A stretch of 64,000 nucleotides of DNA from an uncultured Bacteroidales bacterium (GCA_905233475.1 CAJOEN010000012.1:113926-177925); one strand, 5' to 3'. Shown: positions 15,905 through 26,700, numbered from the stretch's first letter. Notes: a model not told the origin generated them from the letters alone. Program-made: numbers and translations.

Positions 15905-16085
15905 ATGCAAAAAAACATTGAAAATAAGATATTGTAAATCAAAAAAATAAAAAAATAGAAGAAAAAAAACGTACAAAAAAAACAAAAAATCCTTTGTTTG
16001 TTGAAAATATATTGGTAATTTTGCATTGTAAACCCATTAAAAATAAAATTTAGTAACTAAGTAATAATTAACACATTAGATTATC
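15905..16085 (+). other. AT-rich spacer before exbB
   Basis: This stretch contains no coding frame and is dominated by A-rich sequence. It carries the exbB promoter at 15993-16023 and an approximately 60-nt leader. Confidence 0.5.
15993..16023 (+). promoter_or_regulatory. Promoter of the ExbB/ExbD operon
   Basis: TTTG (15993-15996), a 19-nt spacer and TAATTTTG (16016-16023) match the Bacteroidota promoter consensus. The exbB ATG is 62 nt downstream. Confidence 0.8.
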
Positions 16086-16904
16086 ATGAAAAAAGTAATC
16101 GCATTATTGTCGATAGCAGGATTATTGACATTTATGAATTTGAACAGTGTAAGCGCACAAGACAAAAACGCTGAAGCAACAAACGACACTGCAAAAGCAA
16201 CAACTGAACAGGTTGAAGAGCAAGCCGCTGCTCCTTCGGTTGAACAAACTGTAACCGAAGAGGTTGTTGAAACAAAGTCGTTCCACCAAGTGCTGAAAGA
16301 AAAATACATACAAGGTGGTGCAGGCTGGATGACTCCCGTGCTCCTCTGCCTCATATTCGGTATGGCATTAGTAATTGAACGTGTTCTTTATCTGAATATG
16401 GCCACAACCAACATCAAAAAACTTCTCACCGGTATTGAAGACAATGTTGCCAAAGGCGACTACGAAGGTGCAAAAGAACTTTGCCGCAACACCAGAGGTC
16501 CTGTGGCCAGCATTTTCTACCAAGGTCTCGACCGCGTTGACGAAGGTCTCGAAAACGTTGAAAAAGCCATCACATCCTACGGCGGCGTACAAATGGCACG
16601 CTTGGAAAGCAACCTCACATGGATTGCCCTGTTTATCGCCCTTGCTCCTTCTTTCGGATTCTTGGGAACTGTGATCGGTATGGTACAGGCATTCGACGAT
16701 ATTGAAGCAGCCGGCGACATCAGCCCGACCGTTGTGGCTGGTGGTATGAAAGTGGCTCTTTTGACAACAGTGTTCGGTCTTATCGTGGCCATCATACTTC
16801 AGATATTCTACAACTACATCGTCAGCAAAATCGAAAGCCTTGTAAACCAAATGGAAGACAGTTCCATCACTTTCATGGACATTTTGGTAAAATACAAAAG
16901 ATAA
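16086..16904 (+). CDS. exbB: MotA/TolQ/ExbB proton channel family protein
   Basis: This 272-residue inner-membrane protein forms the proton channel that powers TonB-dependent outer-membrane transport. It has an N-terminal signal-like segment (IALLSIAGLLTFMNLNSVSAQ), an acidic Glu/Ala/Thr-rich linker to about residue 70, and three membrane helices (WMTPVLLCLIFGMALVIE, then LTWIALFIALAPSFGFLGTVIGM and VALLTTVFGLIVAIILQIF). The GLDRVDEG and TVIGMVQAF blocks are typical. The N-terminal extension is common in Bacteroidota ExbB. It is first in a four-gene operon with two ExbD proteins. Confidence 0.92.
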   Translation: MKKVIALLSIAGLLTFMNLNSVSAQDKNAEATNDTAKATTEQVEEQAAAPSVEQTVTEEVVETKSFHQVLKEKYIQGGAGWMTPVLLCLIFGMALVIERVLYLNMATTNIKKLLTGIEDNVAKGDYEGAKELCRNTRGPVASIFYQGLDRVDEGLENVEKAITSYGGVQMARLESNLTWIALFIALAPSFGFLGTVIGMVQAFDDIEAAGDISPTVVAGGMKVALLTTVFGLIVAIILQIFYNYIVSKIESLVNQMEDSSITFMDILVKYKR

Positions 16905-16956
16905 TAGTGTAAGGACGAGTAGAATTTAGTATTAACCCTTTAATCCTTAAACTGTT

Positions 16957-17400
16957 ATGCAAGAAAAAACAAAAAAAATAATATTATTGGCGGTGCTTGC
17001 CATTGCCATAATTGCGGGAGTATTTGCAGTGCTCTTTGCTACGAATCAAACAAATGATGCATTGTTTTCTGTGGCTGCCTACATTATGTATGCCATCATA
17101 TTCATAGCAATTGTGGCCATACTCCTTTTTGCTCTCGTACAATTGGGTAAAAATTTCAAAGACAACCCCAAAAAGGCTTACAAAACCGTTGCAATTATCG
17201 TTGCCTTGGGTATTGTATTCCTTATTTCATGGTTGGTATCGAGTGGAGCAGACGTTTCAGAAACAATGCTCGAAAAATTTGATTTGACTCAAAGGGGGTC
17301 GAAACTTGTAGGAGCGGCATGTGTATCTGTTTACATATTGTTCTTTGCCTCTTTACTGTCCATAGTGTATGTAGAGGTTGCAAAACTATTAAAAAAGTAA
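16957..17400 (+). CDS. Three-helix membrane protein of the ExbBD operon
   Basis: This 147-residue protein has four hydrophobic stretches (residues 8-29, 37-62, 74-93 and 122-141), probably all membrane helices. It has no catalytic motifs. A protein of this size and topology regularly sits between exbB and the exbD pair in Bacteroidales, so it is probably an accessory of the energy-transduction complex; its role is not known. The downstream exbD begins 6 nt after its stop. Confidence 0.8.
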   Translation: MQEKTKKIILLAVLAIAIIAGVFAVLFATNQTNDALFSVAAYIMYAIIFIAIVAILLFALVQLGKNFKDNPKKAYKTVAIIVALGIVFLISWLVSSGADVSETMLEKFDLTQRGSKLVGAACVSVYILFFASLLSIVYVEVAKLLKK

Positions 17401-17406
17401 GTATTT

Positions 17407-17985
17407 ATGGCTAAAAGATCAACACCCGGATTAAACACCAGTTCGATGGCGGACATATCGTTCCTGTTGCTGACGTTCTTCCTTATGACTTCGTCAATCA
17501 ACACGGATTTGGGTATATCCCGTCGCTTGCCGCCACCACCTCCGGAGAAGCAGGAAGATAAGCCTGAAATTCACCAAAGGAATATCTTTGTTGTGAAAAT
17601 CAACAGCCACGATGCTCTTCTTTTTGACGGACAAATAGGAGAACTTAGAGATTTGAAAGAAAGAGCCAAAGAATTTTTGGGCAACCCTCGCAATCTCTCC
17701 AATCTCCCCGAGAAGATGGCTGTGGATATTCCGCTGTTGGGAAGCTACGATGTTTCCAAAGGCGTTATATCACTACAAAACGACAGGGGTACGTCCTACG
17801 AGATGTATATTCAGGTTCAAAATGAGCTTACGGCTGCCGTAAACGAAATGCGCGACGAACTTAGCCGCATTAAATTCGGCAAATCGTATGCCGATGCTTC
17901 CAAGGAACAACGCGAGGCTATTGAAAAAGCCATACCTGTGTCAATATCGGAAGCCGAACCCACAAAAATAGGAGGAAATAAATAA
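17407..17985 (+). CDS. exbD: Biopolymer transport protein ExbD/TolR (first copy)
   Basis: This 192-residue protein has an N-terminal membrane helix (SSMADISFLLLTFFLMTSS) containing the conserved Asp that binds protons (D in MADISF). A Pro-rich hinge (LPPPPPEKQED) and a periplasmic domain follow. It forms the stator complex with ExbB. The periplasmic domain is longer than in the second copy, with an insert around GNPRNLSNLPEKMAVD. Its stop overlaps the start of the second exbD by one base (TAATG), showing tight translational coupling. Confidence 0.92.
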   Translation: MAKRSTPGLNTSSMADISFLLLTFFLMTSSINTDLGISRRLPPPPPEKQEDKPEIHQRNIFVVKINSHDALLFDGQIGELRDLKERAKEFLGNPRNLSNLPEKMAVDIPLLGSYDVSKGVISLQNDRGTSYEMYIQVQNELTAAVNEMRDELSRIKFGKSYADASKEQREAIEKAIPVSISEAEPTKIGGNK

Positions 17986-18446
17986 TGGCACGTTTCAAGA
18001 AAAAAAATGACAAAGGCACTCCCGGTTTGAACATGGGATCCATGTCGGACATCATCTTTATGTTGCTATTCTTCTTTATGGTTATCACCACCATGAGAGA
18101 GAGTTCCCTGGTAGTTAAGATAACAGTTCCTCAGGCTACAGAAGTTCAGAAACTCGAGAAAAAATCGCTCGTAAGTTACATAAACGTAGGTGTACCATTG
18201 GAACCGCAGAAATACGGTTCGGAACCGCGTATCCAACTTAACGACGAAATTGCCGAAGTTTCGGACATCGGAACTTTCTGGGAATCGGAAAAAAGCCGTC
18301 ACGATGAAGCAGATAGACCTTTCCTATCCATAGCCATCAAAGCCGACAAAGATGTGAGGATGGGTACAATATCCGACATTAAACAGGAAATGCGCAAAAA
18401 CGGAGCTTTCAAACTTATTTACACTACTTCGCGTAGAGCTAAATAA
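17985..18446 (+). CDS. exbD: Biopolymer transport protein ExbD/TolR (second copy)
   Basis: This 153-residue protein has the same architecture: a membrane helix MGSMSDIIFMLLFFFMVITTM with the conserved Asp, then a periplasmic ExbD domain (AIKADKDVRMGTISDIKQEM). Two different ExbD proteins in tandem are typical of Bacteroidota and suggest a mixed stator. It is the last gene of the operon, followed by a strong terminator. Confidence 0.92.
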   Translation: MARFKKKNDKGTPGLNMGSMSDIIFMLLFFFMVITTMRESSLVVKITVPQATEVQKLEKKSLVSYINVGVPLEPQKYGSEPRIQLNDEIAEVSDIGTFWESEKSRHDEADRPFLSIAIKADKDVRMGTISDIKQEMRKNGAFKLIYTTSRRAK

Positions 18447-18478
18447 GTAAGTTCCTGAAACACTACCACTAATAAAAA

Positions 18479-18510
18479 GGCAAAGAACTTTAGGCTCTTT
18501 GCCTTTTTTA
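18479..18510 (+). terminator. Terminator of the ExbBD operon
   Basis: GGCAAAGA and TCTTTGCC form a perfect 8-bp stem with a 9-nt loop, followed by six T residues. Confidence 0.88.
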
Positions 18511-18532
18511 ATTGCAAACCAGAACAATTTTT

Positions 18533-18587
18533 CAACTATAAACTAGTAACGATTATTAACTATAAACTGTAAACTGTAAACTATAAA
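18533..18587. repeat. Tandem AAACTGT/AAACTAT-type short repeats
   Basis: The units CTATAAACTG, TAAACTG and TAAACTATAAA repeat with a 7-10 nt period between the ExbBD terminator and the methyltransferase start. A similar run on the opposite strand occurs at 47892-47930. Confidence 0.6.
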
Positions 18588-18589
18588 AA

Positions 18590-19297
18590 GTGTTCCGTTT
18601 CAAACAGTTCAGCATAAACGACGATGGCGCCACCATGAAAGTTGGTACCGATGCCGTATTGTTGGGAGCTATAGCCGAATGCCAAAACGCCAACAGAATT
18701 TTGGACATAGGCGCAGGTTGCGGCGTGGTGGCTCTAATTATGGCACAACGCAACGCCACAGCCACAGTACATGCCGTGGAACCCGACAGTAAAAGCGTGC
18801 AACTGTCGGCAGACAACTTCGCCATGTCGTCATGGAAGGATAGACTTACGGCATTTGAGACCTCAATACAGGACTTTGCACAAGTAACACAACAACAATA
18901 CGACTGCATTGTGAGCAACCCGCCTTTTTTTCGTAACTCGCTCAAAAGTCCGTCGGAACGACGCAGTATGGCAAGGCACGACAATGCCCTTACTTTCGAG
19001 GAACTGTCGGAAGCTGTTGCAAAACTGCTGTCGCCCAATGGCATATTCACCGCCATACTGCCATGTACAGAAGCGGAGTTTTTTATGGACATTGCCGAAA
19101 ATTACGGACTTTTTCTGGAGCATCGCAATCTTGTTTACAGCAAACCCGACGGCAAACCCATACGTAACGTTTTCGTTCTGAAACATGACAAAAAAAATGT
19201 GACAACAACATCATCAATAGCTATTTACAACAGCGATGGCACCTGTTCCGCAGCTTATCGGAAACTTACGGAAGACTTGTATTTGTGGAACAAGTAA
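18590..19297 (+). CDS. trmN6: tRNA1(Val) (adenine-N6)-methyltransferase-like protein
   Basis: This 235-residue SAM-dependent methyltransferase has motif I LDIGAGCGVVALIMAQR, motif II around VHAVEPDS and the catalytic N6-adenine motif NPPFF (IVSNPPFFRNS). The N-terminal block FRFKQFSINDDGATMKVGTDAVLLGA is diagnostic of the YfiC/TrmN6 family that modifies A37 of tRNA-Val. The start is GTG at 18590; the next Met is at residue 16, inside the conserved block, so GTG is chosen. It has no close operon partners. Confidence 0.9.
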   Translation: MFRFKQFSINDDGATMKVGTDAVLLGAIAECQNANRILDIGAGCGVVALIMAQRNATATVHAVEPDSKSVQLSADNFAMSSWKDRLTAFETSIQDFAQVTQQQYDCIVSNPPFFRNSLKSPSERRSMARHDNALTFEELSEAVAKLLSPNGIFTAILPCTEAEFFMDIAENYGLFLEHRNLVYSKPDGKPIRNVFVLKHDKKNVTTTSSIAIYNSDGTCSAAYRKLTEDLYLWNK

Positions 19298-19326
19298 TAC
19301 ATATTTTCAGCTACAGCAAAAAAAAT

Positions 19327-19357
19327 TTTGTACAGTCGTAAAAAGATTGTATTTTTG
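19327..19357 (+). promoter_or_regulatory. Promoter of superoxide dismutase
   Basis: TTTG (19327-19330), a 19-nt spacer and TATTTTTG (19350-19357). Both boxes and spacing fit the consensus; the ATG follows 44 nt after the -7 box. Confidence 0.8.
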
Positions 19358-19401
19358 CAAACGACATATATCTTTATTGTTCAACTCCAAAACATAATAT
19401 T

Positions 19402-19992
19402 ATGAAAGACATAAGCCCAAAGAACGGAGCATTTGAAATGCCACAACTGGCTTACAGCAGTTTAGGCGATGTAATCAGTAGCGAAACACTGTCGTACCAC
19501 CACGGCAAACACCTGAAAGCCTACGTTGATAACCTAAACAAACTTCTGCAGGGTAGCGGTTTGGAAAACCTCAACCTTACCGAGGTCGTGAAACGTGCCG
19601 AAGGCGGTTTGTTCAACAACGCCGGACAGGTGCTTAACCATGCAATGTATTTCGAACAGTTCGGCAATGCCAACCATCAACCAATAGGCAAGGTTAAAGA
19701 GTTGATAAGCAGTAATTTCGGTGCTTTCGAAGATTTCAAGAAAGAGTTTGAACAGAAAGGTGCCACCCTGTTTGGAAGCGGTTGGGTATGGCTGTCGCAA
19801 GATGCCGATGGCAAATTGGTAATTACCCAGCAGAAGAATGCCGAAAACCCTGTTACAATGGGACTGAAGCCTTTGCTCACTTTCGACGTATGGGAACATG
19901 CCTATTACCTTGACTATCAGAACCGCCGCGCCGACTATCTTTCCGCTCTATGGCAGATTGTGGATTGGAGCGTTGTGGAGAGCCGTTTGTAA
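19402..19992 (+). CDS. sodB: Superoxide dismutase (Fe/Mn family)
   Basis: This 196-residue enzyme dismutates superoxide to hydrogen peroxide and oxygen. The metal ligands are visible: His33 (LSYHHGKHLKAYV), His in VLNHAMYFEQF, and Asp and His in FDVWEHAYYLDY. GSGWVWLSQD and QNRRADYLSALWQIVDW are family blocks. The length is normal. Fe, Mn or cambialistic use cannot be settled from the sequence; Bacteroidales enzymes of this type are often iron or cambialistic. It is monocistronic with a strong promoter. Confidence 0.95.
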   Translation: MKDISPKNGAFEMPQLAYSSLGDVISSETLSYHHGKHLKAYVDNLNKLLQGSGLENLNLTEVVKRAEGGLFNNAGQVLNHAMYFEQFGNANHQPIGKVKELISSNFGAFEDFKKEFEQKGATLFGSGWVWLSQDADGKLVITQQKNAENPVTMGLKPLLTFDVWEHAYYLDYQNRRADYLSALWQIVDWSVVESRL

Positions 19993-20123
19993 ATTTGGCA
20001 TTACTCCAAGATAAAAATTTTAACGCGAGAAAAACTCTCTTTCCTACAAAGACGGTAGGAGGGAGTGTTTTTCAGTGTAATAGGATTATCAACGGAAATT
20101 GCTTTAAAACAATACATAACATT

Positions 20124-22036
20124 ATGAAAAATAGAGCAACAGTTTTTTGCATTGTATTTCTTGGCTTTTTTGCCTTTGCCAATGGACAGAGCCAAAGAGC
20201 GGCTATAGAGGCCATCGAGAATGAAATTTATAAAAGCTACAACCAAGTTACGATTTTCGACAGCACCGATGTGTTTATGGAGGAGTCGGGATTGAGCTAT
20301 GTGAACAGCCACCGTTTGGTGAAAATCCTCAACTACGCCGGCGCAAAGGCCAACAGCGTGGTGAAGATAGACTACGACCCGCAGTCGGCATACGTGGAGA
20401 TACGCAAAGTGGTGGTGTACCGCTCCAATGGCGAAACCACGGAACTCTCCGCCCCCGTGATGGACTACGTGGCCCCCGCACGCATGATTTACTGGGGCGC
20501 CAGCCAGAAAATGGTGGAAATAGGCCATCTCGACCCGGGCGACGCCGTGGAAGTGTGGACATTCCGCAAAGGCTTCACCTACGCCCTGCTGCAAGCCGAC
20601 GACGACAGCCGCTATATCCCCCCGATGAAAGGCCATTTCTACGACATAGTGCCTTTCTGGAGCGGCCAGCCTGTGAAACAAAAGGTATATCGTGTCAACG
20701 TTTTGAAAAACAAAAATTTGCAGTACAAAGTGTATAACGGCGAACTCTCGTCGGCTCAGTCGTTCGACGGCGAACGTGTTATATACACTTTCACCAAAAA
20801 CGACATAATACCCATAACTCGCGAGCAGGGCATGCTTGCCAGCAACGACGTGGAAACCAAGCTGTTGCTCTCCACCAGTCCGAACTGGGAAGCCAAATCG
20901 ATGTGGTTCTACGGCGTTAACGAGGACTACGGCAGTTTCAACACCACTCCCGAACTGAAGAAAAAAGTGCGCGAGCTACCCACTGGGTGGCCGACAATAT
21001 GCGTTATTCGGGCATCAGCATGGGCGAAGGCGAGGGCTACACCCTCCACAACGCCACCATGAATTTTACTGACCGCTGCGGGGTGTGCAAAGACAAGGCC
21101 AGCCTGCTTATCGCCATGCTCCGCACCGCAGGCTTCAACGCCTACGCCGCTATGACGATGGCCGGCGAGCGTATCGACCGCATCCCCGCCGACCAGTTCA
21201 ACCACAGCGTTACCGTGGTGAAACGTCGCAACGGACAGTACCATCTCCTCGACCCCACATGGGTGCCCAACGTGCGCGAGCTGTGGTCGAGCGCCGAACA
21301 GCAGCAGGGCTACCTGATGGGACTGCCCAATGGCGCGGATCTGGCCGAGACTCCCGTGTCGGCTCCCGAAAACCATTATGTCCGTATCACCGGCAAGTCG
21401 GAACTGCTGGCCGATGGCACTCTGGTGGGCGAGTTCACCATCACCGCCGAAGGACAGAGCGATGCCGCCGTGCGTTCGGTGTTCTCCGCCCGTCGCAGCG
21501 AATGGCGCCGCAATGTGGAGATGGAATTGAAACGTGTTGCACCGCAGGCACAGATCATTTCGGTAACCTATACCGACAACGACACTTACCTGAAACAGCC
21601 GGTGAAAATGACCTACAAATACCGTATTCCCAACTACGCCCTTGTTTCGGACAAAGAGCTGATATTCACTCCATTGCTTGCCAAAGGCGTTTTCACCCGC
21701 GCCATGGGGCATCTGAGTTTGAACACTTCGATAGAAAAACGCCAATATCCTTTCAAGGACCGCTGTTCGCGACTTGTGGAGGTGAAAGAGACGGTGAAAC
21801 TGCCTGCAGGATTTTCCGCTCTTTCGTCGCTGCCCGAGGCCACTCCAGTAAACGGTAAAGCCGTCACCTACAAAGGCGGCTACACCATGCAGGGCAACAG
21901 CCTTGTTTTCGAGCAGAGAGCCTCGTTCGGAAAACGTGTGTACGAGGCCGCCGACTGGCCCGATTTCCGCTCCGCGGTCTTGTCGCAGAAAAGTTTTTCC
22001 GCAACAGAACTTATTTTTGTCAAAAAAGCTAAATAA
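20124..22036 (+). pseudogene. DUF3857/transglutaminase-like protein, frameshifted
   Basis: The ATG at 20124 (MKNRATVFCIVFLGFFAFANGQ, signal peptide) opens a DUF3857 protein that runs in frame to KKKVREL (20978). It then goes out of frame and stops at 21062. The natural continuation T-H-W-V-A-D-N-M-R-Y lies one frame over and runs to 22036, with the transglutaminase-like core TDRCGVCKDKASLLIAMLR (candidate catalytic Cys) and YHLLDPTW. A single missing base at about 20978-20979 (cta[a]cccac) explains everything. Restored, the protein is about 637 residues. It is followed with a 1-nt overlap by a second DUF3857-type gene. It is either a true pseudogene or a sequence error. Confidence 0.85.
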
Positions 22037-22047
22037 TGGAGGAACGC

Positions 22048-23601
22048 ATGATGAAAAAAATAACGACTTTTATAATAACTCTTTTGATTTCCGCCACCAC
22101 AGTGATGATGGCTCAGCAGGCCGATGCCGAATATAAGCTGCTCAGCCGCAAATACGAGGTGAAAAACGACGGCTCGATGACTTACAACTATCGCAAAGAG
22201 CTGAAACTCAACTCGCAACGTGCTTTCTTCAGCGTATATGGCGAAAGTTTTATAGTGTATAACCCCGAATACCAGACACTTAAGATAAACGAGGCATACA
22301 CCCTCCGTGCCGACGGCTCGCGTGTTGACGCCCCGAAAAACGCCTTTGTGGAACAGCTGCCTTCGGCTTGTGCCGACTGCAGTTATTACAACGCTTTCCG
22401 CGAAATGGTGGTGGTGCATACCGCCCTCGAAAAAGGTGCCACAATAGTGCTGGACTACACCATAACCTCGAAGCCGGGTATGCTCCTCGAAGAAATCGTC
22501 TTTGCCGAGGACGCTCCAATTGCCAAATACGTTGTGGATGTGAAAGTTGCAGGACAGGACCTCTTTTACAGCGTAGCCAATCCTTCGGCCAAAGTTGCGT
22601 TAAAACGTGTCGGCGACCGCTACACTTGGACTGGCACCAACCTGCCGCAGACCACAGCTGAATTCTACGCCCCCGCTCCCGACAAAATCTATCCCACGCT
22701 TTATATCTCTATGTTCGAAGACCTTAACAACATACTGCCTACCGATTATAACCTGCCCCAAACGGCGGTGGATTTTGTGTCGTCGGTAGGTGGAAAAGAC
22801 CAGCTGGAACGTGCCAAGAAAATTCTCGACCATGTGACCGCCAACGTGCGTCTCAACAACGTATCCCTTGCTCAGACTGGACTGCGTTTCCGCAGCGCCG
22901 GCGAGGTGTGGAACTCCAACTGCGGCAACGCCTTAGAAAAAACGCTGTTGCTCAATGCTATGCTCCGTGCAGCGGGATTCAATTGCGATGTTGTTTTCAA
23001 ATACGACACACTGGATTGCAACGGACATAAGTTCTATTTCCCGAAAACCGAAGCCGTGGCCTTTTCGCACGAAGGACAGGACTACGAGCTGTCTGCATTG
23101 CGTGCAAGCAAAATCGAGCCTTTGGGCAAAAGCCTCAACGCCAAATCGTTGACAGCTGAAGACAAACTTTTTGTCACCCTCAACGGAAACGCTTTGGAGT
23201 GCAATGGCACAAAAGGCAAGAAAAATATGGTGAAACTCGCCGACGGATACTACGCCCTTTCTATCGAACAGCCTGTAGGCGGCGTAACGGTTTTGCCGTG
23301 GCAACTCGAAAGCAAACGCAACTACCCATTGGTATGCGGCACCACTAAAATTCTTTGCCACTATACTGTTGAAATTCCAGAAAAAGTGCGACTCGTTGGC
23401 AAAACAATGAATATCACCGTGAGCAAGCCTTTCGGATTTATGCAGATAAAAATCGAACAAAAAGGCAACACTTTGGAGGTGGTACGCACTTTGAGCATAA
23501 CACAGGACACAATTCCCGTTTCGCAGTACGCCGATTTCAAAGCCATGATGCTGCAATGGCACGACGCAAACTACAAACGGCTGGTGTTTGCGGTAGAGTA
23601 G
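22048..23601 (+). CDS. DUF3857 and transglutaminase-like exported protein
   Basis: The frame is open from an ATG at 22036 that overlaps the previous stop. A GGAGG sequence at 22038-22042 better serves the ATG at 22048 (MMKKITTFIITLLISATTVMMAQ, a good signal peptide), giving 517 residues. The N-terminal half is the DUF3857 beta domain and the middle is transglutaminase-like (NSNCGNALEKTLLLNAMLRAAGF, Cys in the nucleophile position). The DPTW-like segment is not obvious, so activity is uncertain. It is a paralogue of the preceding broken gene and is probably co-transcribed. Such pairs are common in Bacteroidota periplasms; substrate unknown. Confidence 0.82.
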   Translation: MMKKITTFIITLLISATTVMMAQQADAEYKLLSRKYEVKNDGSMTYNYRKELKLNSQRAFFSVYGESFIVYNPEYQTLKINEAYTLRADGSRVDAPKNAFVEQLPSACADCSYYNAFREMVVVHTALEKGATIVLDYTITSKPGMLLEEIVFAEDAPIAKYVVDVKVAGQDLFYSVANPSAKVALKRVGDRYTWTGTNLPQTTAEFYAPAPDKIYPTLYISMFEDLNNILPTDYNLPQTAVDFVSSVGGKDQLERAKKILDHVTANVRLNNVSLAQTGLRFRSAGEVWNSNCGNALEKTLLLNAMLRAAGFNCDVVFKYDTLDCNGHKFYFPKTEAVAFSHEGQDYELSALRASKIEPLGKSLNAKSLTAEDKLFVTLNGNALECNGTKGKKNMVKLADGYYALSIEQPVGGVTVLPWQLESKRNYPLVCGTTKILCHYTVEIPEKVRLVGKTMNITVSKPFGFMQIKIEQKGNTLEVVRTLSITQDTIPVSQYADFKAMMLQWHDANYKRLVFAVE

Positions 23602-23734
23602 GGGGATATTGTGTTTGGAATGAGGATTTTGCAATTGAGTAAAATATTGATTTTAACGGTATCAGGCACTGACAAACTCGATAGTTGTGTATATTGAAAC
23701 TATTGGGCAAAATCTTCCCCGAAAAACGAAAAAA

Positions 23735-23762
23735 CAGCCATCGTTACGGATGACTTTTTTTT
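23735..23762 (+). terminator. Probable terminator of the DUF3857 gene pair
   Basis: GCCATCG and CGGATGAC form an imperfect stem around TTA, followed by eight T residues. Confidence 0.5.
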
Positions 23763-23780
23763 GTTACGAAAGGTATGAAC

Positions 23781-26700
23781 CTATTCCACTATCAACTTTC
23801 TTACTGCGGTTTCCACACGCACGAAATACACGCCTTTGGGCAAATCTCCTACGCTGAATGTTGCGGTGCCACTAACATTATCAAAATGTTTTACTGTCTT
23901 ACCTATAGTATTGATAACTAGTATTTTGGTGTGATTGCCAATGCCCTCTATCGTAACTGTCTCGCTTGTGGGGTTGGGGAAGATTTTTATATCCACGCTC
24001 TCCGTCACGGCTATACCCTGACTTTGTTTTGGTTGGAAATGAGCAATAAGTATTACGTTTTCACCCTTAGCTTCTTTCAACATGTTGGCACGCTGTGCAT
24101 CCGTTATTATACGTGGATTTGTAGAGTCACCATCGCTCCAATGCGAGAACTCGAAGCCATCTTCTGGCACCGCCGTAAGAATAGCCTGACGGTTATGCTC
24201 GACAAGCTGCACAGAGCCGTGGTTCGTGTCTTCCGACATCACGCTGAAACTGCCCCACTGCTGCCCTGTATCGTTGGTAAAGTTCGCTATCAAGATGGTA
24301 TTTTGAGTGAGTGTAAGAGTGCGAGGGTTTTGGGTGTTGCCGTCGTTCCATTGTACGAAGGAGTAACTGCTTTTGGGCAATGCTACAAATGTGACTTGTG
24401 GGTTAGCTTGTGTTGGCTGGTTTATTATCTGCACCGTACCTTTGTTTGTGTCCTCCGAAAATACAATGAAAGTATATTGTGGAGAATTTGTTGTGAAATA
24501 AGCCACTAAAGCGGTGTCTTGTGTAACGGTGAGTGTGCGCGGATTTTGGGCATTGCCATCACTCCAGCGTAAGAATGTGTATCCTGTATTAGGTAAGGCG
24601 ATGAATGTGGCTTGCGGATTAGATTGCGATGGTTGGTTTATTATCTGCACCGAACCCTTTGCGGTGTCTTCCGAAACCACACTGAAATTGTACCACTGGG
24701 GAGAATTGGAAGTGAAATATGCCACCAAAGTAGTATCTTGTGTAATGGTTAGCGAGCGTGGATTCTGTGTATTGCCGTCGCTCCAACGAGAGAAAGTGTA
24801 GCCAGTGTTTGGTAATGCTATGAAAGTGGCTTGAGGGCTGTTTTGCGAAGGTTGCGTTAATACCTGTACTATGCCTTTTGCAGTATCTTCCGAAATCACT
24901 CTAAAGTTAAAAACTCTGAAATAAGCCACCAAAGCGGTATCTTGTGTAAGGGTAATCGACCGAGGATTCTGTATGTTGCCGTCGCTCCAGCGAGAGAAAG
25001 TGTAACCCGTTTTGGGAGTGGCCATAAATATGGCTTGAGGGTTGGCTTGTGTTGGGTGTGTTACAATTTGCACGGTGCCTTTGGCAGTGTCTTCCGAAAC
25101 TACGCTGAAAAGGCATTCTCTGAAATAGGCAACTAAAGCTGTGTCCTTAGTTAATGTTAGTGTCCTCGGATTCTGTGTATTGCTATCACTCCAGCGAGAG
25201 AAAGTGTAGCCAGTGTTTGGTAATGCCATGAAAGTTGCTTGAGGGCTGTTCAGCGAAGGCCGGGTTAATACTTGAACTGTGCCTTTTGTAGTATCTTCCG
25301 AAATAACTCTGAAGTTGTACTCTCTGAAATACGCCACCAAAGCAGTGTCTTGTGTAACAGTTATTGTTCGTTGGGCGTTACTGTCTCCGTCACTCCAATG
25401 GCTGAATACATATCCGCTTTTGGGCAGGGCAATAAAGGTGGCATGCATGTTAGAAAAAGTGGGTCGGGTGATAATCTGAACTAATCCTTTTGCCGTGTCA
25501 TCCGACACCGCACGGAAGTTGTACAGATGAATCACGGAAATATGTTCCACGACAATACTGTCACAGCCATTTACGGTAGTATAATGATATGAGAACATAG
25601 TGTCACTATTGTATACCTCCCCTTCGAAAATGAACGACTGACCAGTACTGATTGTGTCATAATGATTTATATGGAAAGTGTCGTTCACAGTAATGTTGAT
25701 AACCAAAATTTTGGGATATCCAGTAGCTGTGTCTTGTAGATGTTGTGTGTAAACACCTTGCATATAGTAAGACTGTCCGTTGGTGTCGAATATTCTTCCG
25801 GCACAAACCGATCGATAGATAGTGTCGCGGATGGTATCGTCGTTCACGTTGAGAAATATCACCAGGTTGAGGAAACAACGAGTAGTGTAATCTATCAAAT
25901 GTTGAGTATAAACACCTTGCATATAGTAAGACACTCCGTTAGTATCAAAAGAACATCCTGTACATATTGTACGATATATGGTATCGCGAAGGGTGTCGTT
26001 TGTTATGATTATATGTACCGTAACGAAACTGTCGCAGTCCATAGAACTCCTCAGTATTTGGTGATAGATTCCCTGTTCGCGGAATGTCTCACCGTTGATG
26101 ATGGTGAAACCGCCAGCGCAGATGGTGTCGTAGGTGCTTCCGAACAAGGTGTCGCGTACCGTTAAGTTTATGTATATCAAGCTGTCGCAACCATAGAGAC
26201 TTGACCAGTACTGATTGTATAGACCAGTGCGATAGTACTTAATACCGTTTTGGATGAATGTGTCTCCAGCACAAATTGTAGAGTAGATTGTATCGCGCAA
26301 AGTGTCGGAATATGACAATTTGATTGTTAGCAAACTATCGCAACCTCCAACTGTCCGTAGATGCTGTTGATACGTACCAGTATCATTGTAAACGATGCCG
26401 TTTATGTTTATTTGATTGCCAAAACACAGATTTTTGTATATTGTATGGCGTGAGGTGTCGTTCACTGAAAGGTTGATGACCAAATCAAGGAAACACCCTG
26501 TGGCTGTATCGCGAAGGTATTGTGTGTAAACGCCCTGATTGTAATAGGGTGGATAATTTCTGCCGCTCATGGGTTTGAAGCCCCTATGTCCGTTGGTGTC
26601 GAAGAAGTCCCCAATACACATACTGTGGTAAATAGTGTCGCGAAGGGTGTCGCAGATAAAATATGCTATCAAGGAAGTGTTCTTTCTTAAAGTTATGGTG

